A DNA stretch of 64,000 bases from an uncultured Granulosicoccaceae bacterium (GTDB lineage: Bacteria; Pseudomonadota; Gammaproteobacteria; Granulosicoccales; Granulosicoccaceae). Under the pieces are notes generated by a model. It saw only the letters and a program-made list of their open reading frames with translations. It did no database searches and had not been told where the DNA came from. This document shows, one piece after another, positions 8,266 through 17,735 of the stretch. Position numbers and translations under genes: made by a program. The stretch lies in NCBI GenBank assembly GCA_937951345.1, contig CALFCF010000042.1:44164-108163 (forward strand), in the 5' to 3' direction. Each line of letters begins with the position of its first letter. The first letter of the stretch is position 1.

Positions 8266-9621
8266 TCAGTGCGCCTGCACATTATAGCCAACGCGTGTAG
8301 CGGGCTGAAAGAAACCAATATGCTCGATCTCGTGCAATAACTGTGTGGCATCGGCCTGCCCGCTCGATTTAATCGTTGCATCAAATAACATCTGAAACAG
8401 TAAGTCCTGTTGTGCATGACTGCCACCCAGCGACTCAAACTGCTGCCTGACACTGCCGAGTAAAGCGGAAGCGGCTTTAAAATCTTTCTGTCTATGCGCA
8501 ACAACCCCCTTGACCACCGGCAATACCACCTCTTTGAAACAGCGTTGTAGTGTATGTGACTCACTTTGCGCTGAACCGATGTAATCCTCGATGTTCTTAA
8601 CCATGGTTTGACAACTATCGAAATCGCCACTGGCGGCCAGAGCAACAGCGAAGTGTGGCGTCGTAAACGGACTGTTGAAATCGTCCAGCCGTTGGCGCGC
8701 AAGTTCAGCCATTTCCTGCCAACGCTCACCCACGTCCACACCGGCTTGTTCAAGACGCCACAACATCGATGCGCCATTTTGAATATCGATATACAGATCA
8801 GGCATGGCCTGCATTAATGGATGATCGAGGTTACGCACCTGGTTGTCATAGTCGTGCAAAACCGCATCACTCTCACCCATATCGAGCCTGAATAAACACT
8901 GATGCCACCAGACATGAAACTTGATCTGATTGCAGTCACTCCAGTGTTGCTGCTGCGGTTCTATCCATAACTTACCTTCGTCAAATCTACCCTGCATATA
9001 GAGCACATGGGCAACTGCATGCGTCGCCCAAATCGCGGCCGGATCAATCTCGAGTGCGCGACGACCACAACGCTCAGCTTCCTCATATTGGCCGGCCTCT
9101 TCAAGATCAAAGGCGCGACAGCTTAGAAAGCCTGCAAATCCGGGGATTTCCTCATGCCAGTGTTGTTCAATATCGTTGCTGACTTGCAGGGACTTCGGGA
9201 GTTGCCCTATCCAGAATAATTCGCTTTGCAGAACAGACAAAGCGAACACATCATCCGGATGTTGCCTGACGATAGATTCCAGATGACCAACCATTCCAGA
9301 CAAATCACTTTGATACGCCAAAACCAGCGCCTGCAGGTAATGGTTTTCCCGGTCAGTGAGCGTGACATCCTGAGCAACTAATCTAGCGGAGTCGAGCATT
9401 TTACCGATCTTACCGCGCATGCCTTTATGTCGTGCACCGTGCAACATTAAACCCAGCAAGGTTGGCGCAAGTGCACAGCTCGCATCAGCCGCAATTGCCT
9501 GCTGCAAATGATCAACAACATCCTTACGCCGGGCAACATACGACTGCATCGCCTGGCGACAATGCTCCGCCGCCTGATCGTCAGAACAGGTAATAGACAA
9601 ATCCGTTAAATGAGTTGGCAT
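8266..9621 (-). CDS. TTC38-like tetratricopeptide repeat protein
   Basis: This 451-residue helical protein matches the TTC38 (tetratricopeptide repeat protein 38) family: the segment ATHAVAHVLYMQGRFDEGK, then WSDCNQIKFHVWWHQCLF and DMGESDAVLHDYDNQV follow the animal protein motif by motif. No signal peptide, membrane helix or catalytic motif is seen. The family is found in animals and scattered bacteria, and its molecular role is not established; it may be a protein-interaction scaffold. It lies between an enolase-superfamily enzyme (36 bp downstream) and MurQ (121 bp upstream), with AT-rich sequence at 9622-9742. Confidence 0.8.
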   Translation of the reverse strand: MPTHLTDLSITCSDDQAAEHCRQAMQSYVARRKDVVDHLQQAIAADASCALAPTLLGLMLHGARHKGMRGKIGKMLDSARLVAQDVTLTDRENHYLQALVLAYQSDLSGMVGHLESIVRQHPDDVFALSVLQSELFWIGQLPKSLQVSNDIEQHWHEEIPGFAGFLSCRAFDLEEAGQYEEAERCGRRALEIDPAAIWATHAVAHVLYMQGRFDEGKLWIEPQQQHWSDCNQIKFHVWWHQCLFRLDMGESDAVLHDYDNQVRNLDHPLMQAMPDLYIDIQNGASMLWRLEQAGVDVGERWQEMAELARQRLDDFNSPFTTPHFAVALAASGDFDSCQTMVKNIEDYIGSAQSESHTLQRCFKEVVLPVVKGVVAHRQKDFKAASALLGSVRQQFESLGGSHAQQDLLFQMLFDATIKSSGQADATQLLHEIEHIGFFQPATRVGYNVQAH

Positions 9622-9742
9622 CGTTAGTTATCCTTGCATTTTTATCTATTTATTTTCCGTGAATACAGCGCTTCCTGTTTACATAGTTACGCCGTAGTTG
9701 CAGTTACGCAATAACATCTAAAAAGGTACATAAACCGACTGC

Positions 9743-10633
9743 CTATGCTGTCAGCCGTTCGAGTGCGCTACGCAACGATCCGTTGACTTCAGCGAGTAAC
9801 GCGTTCGCTTCTTCAGCAGATAGCCCTCGTGCGATCAGTGCTGCCAGTTTGACATGGCCGTTAGCGGTTTCAAGCGCTGTGGTTGCGTCAGCTTCTTTGA
9901 GTTCAGGAACAATTTGCTGCAACATTTGCTTACGCCGCGATTGCAACTTGACATTATTAGCTGCCATATCGACCATCAGGTTACCGTAGGTACGATTGAG
10001 CCTCACCATTAATGCAGTTGAAAATACATTCAATGCAATTTTTTGAGTGGTTCCAGCAGCCATACGGGTAGATCCGGCCAGCACTTCAGCGCCGCTGTCC
10101 AGGCAAATCGCATACTCAGCCAATGACAACAACGGCGCCTGTTCATTGTTCGCAAAAGCAATCGTCAGCGCACCCCGTTGACGTGATTCTTTTATCCAGG
10201 CACATGTCCACGGCGTTCTACCGCTAGCCGCCAGGCCGATAACCATATCGTTACTATCGATTGACTCAGCGGTCACATCGTCAACGGCTGCCTGAACATC
10301 ATCTTCAGCGCCTTCGACCGCTTTCAACAAGGCGTCAGCACCGCCTGCAATCTTGAGTCGTAAACGCTTATCCGGCCAGCCAAAGGTTGGCCATAACTCG
10401 GCGCCGTCCTGTACCGCTATGCGCCCGGATGTACCGGCACCCGCAACAACGAGACGGCCATCGCCCTGTTGCAATCGTTGTGTTGCCGCGTCAACGCAGG
10501 CTGTTAATGACTTCTCTAGTTGACGTAATTTAGCCACAGCATCCAGCTGACTGGCAGTTAACGCGTTAACTAATGCATCTGTCGAAAAACAATCAAGATT
10601 GCTAAAGCGGTCATCAACCGTTTCGGTGGACAT
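9743..10633 (-). CDS. murQ: N-acetylmuramic acid 6-phosphate etherase
   Basis: MurQ cleaves the lactyl ether of N-acetylmuramic acid 6-phosphate, giving GlcNAc 6-phosphate and lactate, during cell-wall recycling. The protein (296 residues from the ATG at 10633) has the SIS-domain signature AGAGTSGRIAVQDGAE, the second strand GLAASGRTPW, and EVLAGSTRMAAGTTQK. The two glutamates used in catalysis in the family (in DGAELWPTF and AVEGAEDD) are both present. A GTG six bases earlier overlaps the stop of the Rid gene (TAGTG) and could also be the start, so the two genes are translationally close. No AnmK, NagZ or NAM transporter gene is in the window. It is slightly shorter at the N terminus than E. 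coli MurQ. Confidence 0.9.
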   Translation of the reverse strand: MSTETVDDRFSNLDCFSTDALVNALTASQLDAVAKLRQLEKSLTACVDAATQRLQQGDGRLVVAGAGTSGRIAVQDGAELWPTFGWPDKRLRLKIAGGADALLKAVEGAEDDVQAAVDDVTAESIDSNDMVIGLAASGRTPWTCAWIKESRQRGALTIAFANNEQAPLLSLAEYAICLDSGAEVLAGSTRMAAGTTQKIALNVFSTALMVRLNRTYGNLMVDMAANNVKLQSRRKQMLQQIVPELKEADATTALETANGHVKLAALIARGLSAEEANALLAEVNGSLRSALERLTA

Positions 10634-10638
10634 GGGCA

Positions 10639-11040
10639 CTAAGGAGTGTCATCCAGCTCATCTTCGAGGGTAGCGGTCACTTCAATCTCGATTTTCATTC
10701 GCGGATCAGCAAGACCGGCAACAAACATTGTGGCAGCAGGTCTGTTGTCACCAAAATAGTGCTGGAACACATCTGCACATTTCGGGAAATCAGCCGCATC
10801 AGGAAAAATATAATGAACACGTAGTGCGTACTGCAGCGAACTACCAACGCGCTTGAGCGCTTCATCGATGTTCTTCAGACATTGGTCTGCCTGCTCAGCG
10901 ACATCATCGGAAATTGTCATCGCGGTGTAATCAAAACCTGTGGTTCCAGCGACGTAAATCAAGTTGCCGTGTCTGACAACCCGGCTATAAGCAAACTTTT
11001 CTTCGAACTCGGAACCGCCGGAATGTCGCTGGATTTTCAC
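10639..11040 (-). CDS. RidA/YjgF/Rid family protein lacking the deaminase arginine
   Basis: The 133-residue product has the Rid fold: YVAGTTGFD near the N terminus, the central EQADQCLKNIDEALKRVG helix, and the C-terminal KIEIEVTATLE strand. In RidA (E. coli Arg105) the conserved P-A-R-S segment provides the arginine that binds 2-aminoacrylate; here the same place reads RPAATMFV, so this arginine is replaced by alanine. The protein is thus unlikely to be a standard imine deaminase and belongs with the Rid subfamilies of unknown role. It is directly followed by murQ with a 1-6 bp junction, so the two are co-translated. Confidence 0.85.
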   Translation of the reverse strand: MKIQRHSGGSEFEEKFAYSRVVRHGNLIYVAGTTGFDYTAMTISDDVAEQADQCLKNIDEALKRVGSSLQYALRVHYIFPDAADFPKCADVFQHYFGDNRPAATMFVAGLADPRMKIEIEVTATLEDELDDTP

Positions 11041-11101
11041 TGAGATCTCCTGGAGCCTGAGTTGTTAAATGCTATACCTACAATGCCAACCTGAATACCA
11101 A

Positions 11102-11143
11102 TGTCAAAGCCAACGTCAACATCCACGTCAACATCAACATCAA
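11102..11143. repeat. Short CAACATC/CAACGTC tandem repeat
   Basis: The gap between the Rid and thioesterase genes contains several tandem copies of a CAACGTCAACATC-like unit. It is non-coding and probably arises by slippage. It lies just before the Rid gene on the minus strand. Confidence 0.5.
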
Positions 11144-11150
11144 TTGCAAC

Positions 11151-11594
11151 TCAGGTTTCAATGTGCATGCCCGCGACAGTACGTGAGCGACCACGGAATT
11201 CAGCCACTGTATCGCCTGAACGGTTAACGACAGTTACATCATAAATACCACTGCGACCCTGACGCCAGCGTTCGGTAGCAACGGCTTCCAGCACATCACC
11301 TGCGACAACAGGAGATACAAAGCTAACATCGCAATGTTGGGCAACACATTTTTGATTACGTGTGTTACAAGCGACCGCAAAAGCGGTATCAGCTAGCGAA
11401 AACATCATGCCACCGTGACAGCTGCCGTGACCGTTAAGCATATCTTCGCGCACCGGCATGCGAACTTTAGCGTAACCGGGAGACACCTCAACCAGCGCCA
11501 TGCCATGCGCCATCGAACACTGATCGTCACGCAACATGATTTCAGCACACTTTTCAGCCAGATGTTGTGCCTGCGCGTCGTCAGTATCGGTCAT
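11151..11594 (-). CDS. paaI: PaaI-family hotdog-fold acyl-CoA thioesterase
   Basis: This 147-residue hotdog protein follows E. coli PaaI closely: MLNGHGSCHGGMMFSLADT with the catalytic Asp of SLADTAF, the VSFVSPVVAGDVLEA strand, and SGIYDVTVVN. PaaI hydrolyses hydroxyphenylacetyl-CoA and related ring CoA esters that would otherwise trap CoA during phenylacetate breakdown. No other paa genes are nearby, so here it may be a general housekeeping thioesterase. It is cytosolic and normally a tetramer. It sits 36 bp downstream of the glutamate-synthase-like gene, probably in one transcript. Confidence 0.85.
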   Translation of the reverse strand: MTDTDDAQAQHLAEKCAEIMLRDDQCSMAHGMALVEVSPGYAKVRMPVREDMLNGHGSCHGGMMFSLADTAFAVACNTRNQKCVAQHCDVSFVSPVVAGDVLEAVATERWRQGRSGIYDVTVVNRSGDTVAEFRGRSRTVAGMHIET

Positions 11595-11630
11595 TGGTCA
11601 TCAGCTAGAAAATGTTCAAGACAACAAGCG

Positions 11631-13271
11631 TTATCGAGCCGCTTCCCATTGTCCGGGATTGGCTTGCTGCCATATATCAGTCCAATGCTCCGGAATACTA
11701 TTGTCAGTCAATAGGCATCCGGGTTCAATCGTCGGATAGAGATCAGCATAGGTTTTAACTTCGGTACCCTGCACACGACGATTTATATGTTTCGGTTGAA
11801 GCTCTTCAAGACTATGCAAGCCTGCAGCGCCCAGCAACTCCACCAACTGTTGCATAGTCTCCATATGGTAGTTGGCAACGCGTTGTGACTTATCAGTAAC
11901 AACCAGTGCTTTATTGCGGCTGGGATTCTGCGTCGCTATACCGGTGGGGCAATGATCTGAGTTACAGGTACGGCTCTGGATACAACCGAGCGCCAACATC
12001 ATGCCACGGGCAGAGTTTACGATATCAGCACCCAGTGCCATGGAGCGCAACATATGAAAAGCCGAAAACATTTTCCCGGATGCAATCAAGCGAATGTCAT
12101 CGCGCAGACCGCTGCCAATTAATGCGCGATTAATAAAAATCAATGCATCCCGCAGCGGTGTTCCGACTGAATTTGTCATTTCTACCGGTGCGGCTCCCGT
12201 ACCACCTTCGGCACCATCGATGGTTATAAAATCTGGTTTTATCCCAGTCTCAAGCATGGCTTTGACGATTGAAAGAAACTGATCACGTCGCCCGAGACAC
12301 AGCTTGAAGCCAATCGGTTTGCCGCCACTGAGTTCACGCAACGACTGCATAAAATCCAGCATTTCAATCGGTGTACTAAACGCAGAATGCCCTGCCGGCG
12401 AGATGACATCCTGCCCCATGGGTACTTCACGTATCTGAGCAATTTCTTCAGTCAGCTTAGCGGCTGGCAATATGCCGCCATGACCGGGCTTTGCACCCTG
12501 CGATAGTTTGATCTCGATCATCTTCACTTCGTCGAGCGTGGCTTTTTTTACAAAACGCTCCGGGTTGAATTCACCGTGCTCGTCACGACAACCAAAATAT
12601 CCGGTACCGATTTGCCAGACAATGTCACCGCCATTCTCCAGATGATAAGGACTGAGACCACCCTCTCCCGTGTTGTGCGAGAAGTTACCGATTTTTGCGC
12701 CTTTGTTAAGTGCCCGGATAGCGTTCTGACTCAAAGAGCCAAAACTCATCGCTGAAATATTCAGCGGTGACGAAGAATACGGTTGCTTGCAATCGGGACC
12801 ACCCACTTTCACACGCGGCGTTTCGCCATGCAGCTCAACCGGTGCCAGTGAATGATTTACCCATTCATAACCGGAGCGCTGCACATCGAATATCGTACCG
12901 AACGGACGGGTGTCGCGAACACCTTTTGCTCGTTGATAAACCATTGAGCGGAATTCACGCGGTATGGGTGTGCCGCTGGTTTCGGACTCGACAAAGTATT
13001 GCTGAATTTCCGGTCTTACCGACTCCAGCATGTAACGGAAGCGCCCAAGAAACGGGTACAAACGCCTGACACTGTGACTCGTTTGCATCATGTCCTGTAT
13101 ACCCAAAGCGATAACCGGTATCACCACAATGAACAGACAGTAAGCAGCTGGCCAGATAGCACCAAGCACGAGGGTTAATAGAACTGCTACTACGGCCGCA
13201 ATGACAAAGTAATGTCGCATAGTCATGGTCAGCAGGTCTCCGAGGTCAAAATCAATGAATCTATCAGGCAA
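11631..13271 (-). CDS. Membrane-anchored FMN-binding glutamate-synthase-domain protein
   Basis: The 546-residue protein has two hydrophobic helices within residues 20-60, then the FMN-binding central domain of glutamate synthase large subunits (ISAMSFGSLSQNAIRAL, GEGGLSPYH, KPGHGGILP, IDGAEGGTGAAP). The cysteines of the iron-sulfur site are in CIQSRTCNSDHCPTG. The glutaminase domain of GltB is missing, so ammonia or another donor must be used; stand-alone proteins of this type are widespread and their reaction is not settled. The true start may be one of the internal ATGs (MTMRHYF, about 13229), since the helix usually follows the start quickly. It is 13 bp downstream of tsaB. Confidence 0.85.
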   Translation of the reverse strand: MPDRFIDFDLGDLLTMTMRHYFVIAAVVAVLLTLVLGAIWPAAYCLFIVVIPVIALGIQDMMQTSHSVRRLYPFLGRFRYMLESVRPEIQQYFVESETSGTPIPREFRSMVYQRAKGVRDTRPFGTIFDVQRSGYEWVNHSLAPVELHGETPRVKVGGPDCKQPYSSSPLNISAMSFGSLSQNAIRALNKGAKIGNFSHNTGEGGLSPYHLENGGDIVWQIGTGYFGCRDEHGEFNPERFVKKATLDEVKMIEIKLSQGAKPGHGGILPAAKLTEEIAQIREVPMGQDVISPAGHSAFSTPIEMLDFMQSLRELSGGKPIGFKLCLGRRDQFLSIVKAMLETGIKPDFITIDGAEGGTGAAPVEMTNSVGTPLRDALIFINRALIGSGLRDDIRLIASGKMFSAFHMLRSMALGADIVNSARGMMLALGCIQSRTCNSDHCPTGIATQNPSRNKALVVTDKSQRVANYHMETMQQLVELLGAAGLHSLEELQPKHINRRVQGTEVKTYADLYPTIEPGCLLTDNSIPEHWTDIWQQANPGQWEAAR

Positions 13272-13284
13272 TGAATCTATCAGT

Positions 13285-14016
13285 TTACGGTTTCACCGTA
13301 CCGGCGTCTCGCTTGGCTGCTCTTTCCTGCTCAGTCAGTGCGACCTTGTTGCGCAGGTAAACCGGTCGTGCTTCTTCAGCAGGTTGTGCTTCACCCCGCT
13401 CAAACACCGGTAATGCAAGTGCCAGTGTATCCAACGCCTCCGGTAAAACACCAGCATCGACAACCACAGATCGCTGATCGGATCCTGTTAAATGTAACAG
13501 CATATCGCTGCCGCTACCGGCAAGCGCAACGTCACTGCTATTGTTGTCGTCAATAACGTCAGGCCAGAGCACTGTGTCAGGGGCGGCAACGGCTTCTTCT
13601 GCAATGAGTTGAGTACTACCGGCTTGCAACGTTTGATAAACACCCCAATAAACTTCTGACATACGCGCATCCAGTGCCGCGATACACAGGTGAATATTCC
13701 GGGTTCGGAACTGCTGATGCGCAACTGCGGCGAGTGTCGAAACACCGACGACCGGCACATCCAACGCCAGAGCTATCCCCTGAGTTGCAGCAGCAGCCAC
13801 GCGCAAACCCGTGAACGAACCCGGCCCGCACCCGAAAGCCACACCATCGAGTTGCGATTTCGATAAACCGGTATCGGCTAGCAGGCGGTCAATGGTTGGC
13901 AGTAACACCTGCGACTGAGCGCGCGGCTCGCAACTGTTTTCCATGCGCCAGTCATTGCCCGCAGCAACGGCGACCGAGCAATTGTCTGTTGCAGTTTCAA
14001 GCGCGAGGATATTCAT
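13285..14016 (-). CDS. tsaB: tRNA threonylcarbamoyladenosine biosynthesis protein TsaB
   Basis: TsaB is the dimerisation partner of TsaD in the TsaBDE complex, which puts the t6A modification on position 37 of ANN-decoding tRNAs. The 243-residue protein begins MNILALETATDNCSVAV and has GCGPGSFTGLRVAAAATQG, the signature of the family's ASKHA fold. It is near the usual length. As in E. coli, it is next to yoaA, here 99 bp downstream of it. The AMP synthase of the pathway is not this gene; the related YciO protein is encoded at 43392-44009. Confidence 0.93.
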   Translation of the reverse strand: MNILALETATDNCSVAVAAGNDWRMENSCEPRAQSQVLLPTIDRLLADTGLSKSQLDGVAFGCGPGSFTGLRVAAAATQGIALALDVPVVGVSTLAAVAHQQFRTRNIHLCIAALDARMSEVYWGVYQTLQAGSTQLIAEEAVAAPDTVLWPDVIDDNNSSDVALAGSGSDMLLHLTGSDQRSVVVDAGVLPEALDTLALALPVFERGEAQPAEEARPVYLRNKVALTEQERAAKRDAGTVKP

Positions 14017-14115
14017 GGTGAATTTGCACCGGTTTATCTGATAAACCTATAGTATCTGATCGAAATAAATCCAAGTGACCACGCTAAGTTAAGTGGTCTT
14101 GCGGTAAACCGCTTT

Positions 14116-16125
14116 CTAAGTCAGTTCGGGTTCCTGACTTATAAAGTCTTCCACCTCTGACAATTCTCGGGTAATGGGCATCGGCGGCAGACTTTCGACA
14201 AACACGCGGCCATAGTTACGACTTTGAATACGTGGATCGCACAAGACCAACACACCTCTGTCTGACACATCGCGAATCAATCGCCCTACACCCTGCTTCA
14301 AAGTGATAGCAGCCTGAGGTACCTGGAATTCAAAAAAAGGATTGCCACCATCTTCCCTCATACGCGCTATACGTGCACTCATCAACGGATCTGCCGGTGA
14401 TCCGAACGGTAGCTTGTCAATAATGACGCACGACAGGGCACTGCCTCGAACATCGACACCTTCCCAGAAACTGCTGGTACCCAGTAGCAGTGCATTCGTT
14501 GCAGATTGAAATGCCTCTACCAGCTCACGCTTCGGTGCACTGCCCTGGCAATACAACACAAAGTCCGTGTGTTCCTGAAGATAACGTTCGGCCAGGTTCA
14601 GTGCGCGATAGCTGGTGAAAAGAATAAATGCGCGCCCGCGGCTTGCCCTTAAAACCGGCAGACAGGATTGCAACAAGCGCTCAGTGTATTCAGGTGCAGC
14701 AGGCTCAGGCAAATTTTCAGGTAAATACAGCAACGCATTGTTGGCATAATCGAAGGGGCTATCAACTAACACTTCAGCCGACTCTTCGATACCCAGGCGT
14801 GCTTTGAAATGACTGAAGTCCCCACCGACTGCCAGTGTTGCCGATGTAAACACCCAGGTGGCCGGCAGTGACTGCATAGCCTGGCGGAACTGCTTGGCTA
14901 CATTCAGCGGCGTCATGTTCAGCGAAAAGCCGCGATCAGTCGTTTCAAACCAGTAAACGTACTGATCAGTCGCGCGTTCTGAATCACCGTCGTTATCATC
15001 ACCTTCGACTGACTTCAAATTCAGGGTTTTAAGCTGACCCACCAGTTGACTGGCGCGACGGTGGCATTGATCAAGACCTTTATCACGCTGTACCACTTCG
15101 TACAGTTGCGCTGTCAGAGTCTCCAGTAGCCTGATCAGACGATCCAGCTCTGCCGCAACGCGAGTCTCTTGTTTTAAGGCAGCCCAGGCATCGCGACGTG
15201 GCTGCACGCCAAACGCCAGGCGAAAATGGCGAATCGCATCTTGGACCAGGTCTGCCGCCTCGCGTATCTCACGCATGTCCGGAACCGCCAGCTGCTGCGT
15301 TGCGATGGTATCGCGTACCAGATCATTCAATTGGCGGCTGGTAATTTTCTGACCGAAAAATTCTGCTGCAATATCAGGCAACTGGTGTGCTTCATCGATA
15401 ATAAAACCATGTGCACTCGGTAAAAGTTCTCCATGACCTTCGTCTTTTAAAGCAAGGTCGGCACACAACAGATGATGATTCACAACAACCACATCTGCTT
15501 GTTGTGCTAATTGGCGTGCTTTATGAACAAAGCAGTCGGATAGCTCGTCTGCTTCGTGTTCACTGCAGAAATCATTTTGCGAAGTTATGTATCCCCAGAT
15601 ACTTGCGTCATCCGGTATTCCGATCACCTCAGAGATATCACCAGATTCGGTTCGCCGCGACCAGTCGTTCAGGATTTGCAGGTATTGCTTGTTTTTCTGA
15701 TCGCGCAAGTTAGCGTTCATGGCTGCACGTACCAGACGATGCCGGCAAAGATAGTTGGCGCGACCTTTTAGCAAGCGAACGGTCGGCTCGCGGGTGGTAC
15801 TAAAACGTGATAGTGCTCCTGCGACGACCGGCAGATCATTAAGAAACAATTGATCCTGAAGATGCTTGGTGCCCGTGGATATGATTACGCGCTGCCCGCT
15901 TTGTAATGCAGGCACCAGGTAGGCGAAAGTTTTGCCCGTGCCAGTTCCGGCCTCGCCGATCAAAACGCTTTGATCTTCAAAGGCTTCAGCGATGGCCTTG
16001 GCAAGATGCACTTGCTGAGGGCGCGGAGAAAAACGAGGCACAGCCGATGCAAGCACACCGTCTGTATCAAAACACGCGTCAATACCGGGCTGATCTATCA
16101 AAATGATGGGATAACCGGCCAACAT
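14116..16125 (-). CDS. yoaA: DinG-family ATP-dependent DNA helicase YoaA
   Basis: This 669-residue superfamily 2 helicase has Walker A GEAGTGTGKTFAYL, a DEAH box (IDEAHQLPD), and the C-terminal helicase motifs LGTSSFWEGVDVRG and QGVGRLIRD. Cysteines in YLCRHRL and the NDFCSEHEADELSDC region could hold the 4Fe-4S cluster of the XPD/DinG group. YoaA works with DNA polymerase III chi in E. coli to help repair stalled forks. The length and the position beside tsaB match YoaA better than DinG. The ATG at 16125 lacks a strong ribosome-binding site, but no better start is seen. Confidence 0.9.
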   Translation of the reverse strand: MLAGYPIILIDQPGIDACFDTDGVLASAVPRFSPRPQQVHLAKAIAEAFEDQSVLIGEAGTGTGKTFAYLVPALQSGQRVIISTGTKHLQDQLFLNDLPVVAGALSRFSTTREPTVRLLKGRANYLCRHRLVRAAMNANLRDQKNKQYLQILNDWSRRTESGDISEVIGIPDDASIWGYITSQNDFCSEHEADELSDCFVHKARQLAQQADVVVVNHHLLCADLALKDEGHGELLPSAHGFIIDEAHQLPDIAAEFFGQKITSRQLNDLVRDTIATQQLAVPDMREIREAADLVQDAIRHFRLAFGVQPRRDAWAALKQETRVAAELDRLIRLLETLTAQLYEVVQRDKGLDQCHRRASQLVGQLKTLNLKSVEGDDNDGDSERATDQYVYWFETTDRGFSLNMTPLNVAKQFRQAMQSLPATWVFTSATLAVGGDFSHFKARLGIEESAEVLVDSPFDYANNALLYLPENLPEPAAPEYTERLLQSCLPVLRASRGRAFILFTSYRALNLAERYLQEHTDFVLYCQGSAPKRELVEAFQSATNALLLGTSSFWEGVDVRGSALSCVIIDKLPFGSPADPLMSARIARMREDGGNPFFEFQVPQAAITLKQGVGRLIRDVSDRGVLVLCDPRIQSRNYGRVFVESLPPMPITRELSEVEDFISQEPELT

Positions 16126-16283
16126 CCATTACAGAGGTCGACCCAAAAACCGGTAAAAGAAACGGGAAGTTTAACGCAACCGGTAAGAACTGTCTGGATC
16201 AGAGCGTCAGTCGATGACGTAGCTCGACTGCTTGTTGACGGGCAAGTGAAACCAAGCCTCAAAACACGACGATCGGGCTTTTC

Positions 16284-16808
16284 CTAGTACTGGAACTGCT
16301 GCACCTTCTGGTGTGCCGTGCGAACCCCGAGAAGGTCACCACGCATCTCTCTTGCGTGCTCAATAATCAGCCAGTTACGCAGCAACATCGTCCGGTTGGT
16401 CTCTGACAGCGCATTGGATTTCACCGCATAACTTTCAGCCAGAACCGGCTCGTTAAGTTGTAACTGCAGCTCCGCCGCCCGACTCAGCAAAACTCCATCT
16501 GTAGGTTGTAACTCTATTGCACGAAGTACCAGTTCTGAGGCCAGCTTGTGGTTGCCCTGGAGTCGCGCCTGTTCTGCACTGCCCCAAAGGCTCGCAACCT
16601 GAACGTCAATCGTATCGTGCCTGATTGATCCGTCGGTTAACAACGTGCCGTCATCGCTAATGGGCTGCGAATATTTTTGCTGCTGGGTCGCCGGTGTTTC
16701 GTCAGGCGGTGTTGACAACGATGTGCAGCCGATAAGCAACGACACCAGACAAGCAGGTGCAATGTAGTGCCGGCAAATGGTCGTTGTATGTGTAAGCTTG
16801 ATTCGCAT
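16284..16808 (-). CDS. TPR-containing lipoprotein
   Basis: The N terminus is a lipoprotein signal (basic start, hydrophobic stretch, lipobox LLIGC). The mature part includes a tetratricopeptide-like pair of helices (ELVLRAIELQPTDGVLLSR, then AAELQLQLNEPVLAESYAV). I use the ATG at 16808 (174 residues); the frame runs back to a TTG at 16835. It is encoded just below the OmpA-domain genes on the same strand and is probably an outer-membrane-bound accessory protein. No enzymatic motif is visible and the family is not recognised more precisely. Confidence 0.65.
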   Translation of the reverse strand: MRIKLTHTTTICRHYIAPACLVSLLIGCTSLSTPPDETPATQQQKYSQPISDDGTLLTDGSIRHDTIDVQVASLWGSAEQARLQGNHKLASELVLRAIELQPTDGVLLSRAAELQLQLNEPVLAESYAVKSNALSETNRTMLLRNWLIIEHAREMRGDLLGVRTAHQKVQQFQY

Positions 16809-16998
16809 GGATCGATTCACTAAGGGTACAGACAACCTGTAGCTCCGTACGTTCAGCTCCAGGAAAGACTACCTTTAAATAAGATAGTCCAATTTAGCGT
16901 ACTCGATACGGATTTGCGCAGATAAATGTGCCTGTAAAGACGATTCTTTCTTAATCGTAGTCGTCTTACACCTTGATGCAGCAAGAAAAAGAACAGTT

Positions 16999-17598
16999 TT
17001 ACTCGAGATGTACCAACTCGATACGACGGTTCTTTTCCCGGCCGGCCGACGTGGCATTGCTAACCAGCGGCCTGCTCTCACCATAGGCGTAGGGTCTAAG
17101 TTGTCGCGCAGGGATACCTTGATTAACCAAATACTCGACCACGCTCATGACCCGGAGTTTTGATAAATCAAGATTAAGGCTTGCTCGTCCACGATTATCA
17201 GTGTGTGCGTGAACGCCGATTACGGTTTCAGGATTCTGCAGCAACCCTACAACCAGTTCATCAAGGGCCGCACGCGCGCGCTCATCAAGGTCGGTACTGT
17301 TACGTTCAAACCGGACATCCGACAGAACGCCATCGAACAAAAAACATCCCTCGCTGTTAACGACTTGCCCGGTGAATGAATCAGGGCAGCTATCCAGATC
17401 ATTACCAATACCATCGCCATCGCGATCGAACCATTTTTTCTGTTCAGGTGTCACAGAACACCCTTGCATCGCAGTGGCAACGCAGATCAGCGTGATAACG
17501 ACGAAATGTCTGATAGGCCAGTTACAGATGTATTGCTGCGGACGAGCAAGCACGCGTAAACCGGGGAGCTGCTTTGAGATCAGATGCGATTGGTTCAT
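16999..17598 (-). CDS. OmpA-domain lipoprotein with one thrombospondin type 3 motif
   Basis: The 199-residue protein has a long N terminus, then a hydrophobic segment ending in a lipobox-like MQGC, followed by one calcium-binding type 3 motif (DRDGDGIGNDLDSCP) and a C-terminal OmpA-like peptidoglycan-binding domain (VHAHTDNRGRASLNLDLSK and GESRPLVSNATSAGREKNR). It should tie the outer membrane to peptidoglycan. Its two domains repeat the C-terminal half of the larger protein encoded at 17854-19104, so the two are paralogues. About 255 bp separate them. Confidence 0.85.
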   Translation of the reverse strand: MNQSHLISKQLPGLRVLARPQQYICNWPIRHFVVITLICVATAMQGCSVTPEQKKWFDRDGDGIGNDLDSCPDSFTGQVVNSEGCFLFDGVLSDVRFERNSTDLDERARAALDELVVGLLQNPETVIGVHAHTDNRGRASLNLDLSKLRVMSVVEYLVNQGIPARQLRPYAYGESRPLVSNATSAGREKNRRIELVHLE

Positions 17599-17715
17599 TG
17601 CGAAAAGACCTGCAAAGGCAGGTACACAGGCAGCTTAAGAGAAAGGACTATAGGTTCGTTAAACGTGCCTCCAGATTAACAGATGCACAGATTTAACGCT
17701 TGCCCCGCATCGACA

Positions 17716-17735
17716 GGCTATCCGGCCGGATAGCC
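17716..17735. repeat. Perfect 20-bp palindrome
   Basis: GGCTATCCGGCCGGATAGCC is its own reverse complement. It lies in the 255-bp gap between two OmpA-domain genes. It could form a hairpin separating their expression or be a protein-binding site. A second short palindrome (CCCGATCGGG) lies near 17789. Confidence 0.5.
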
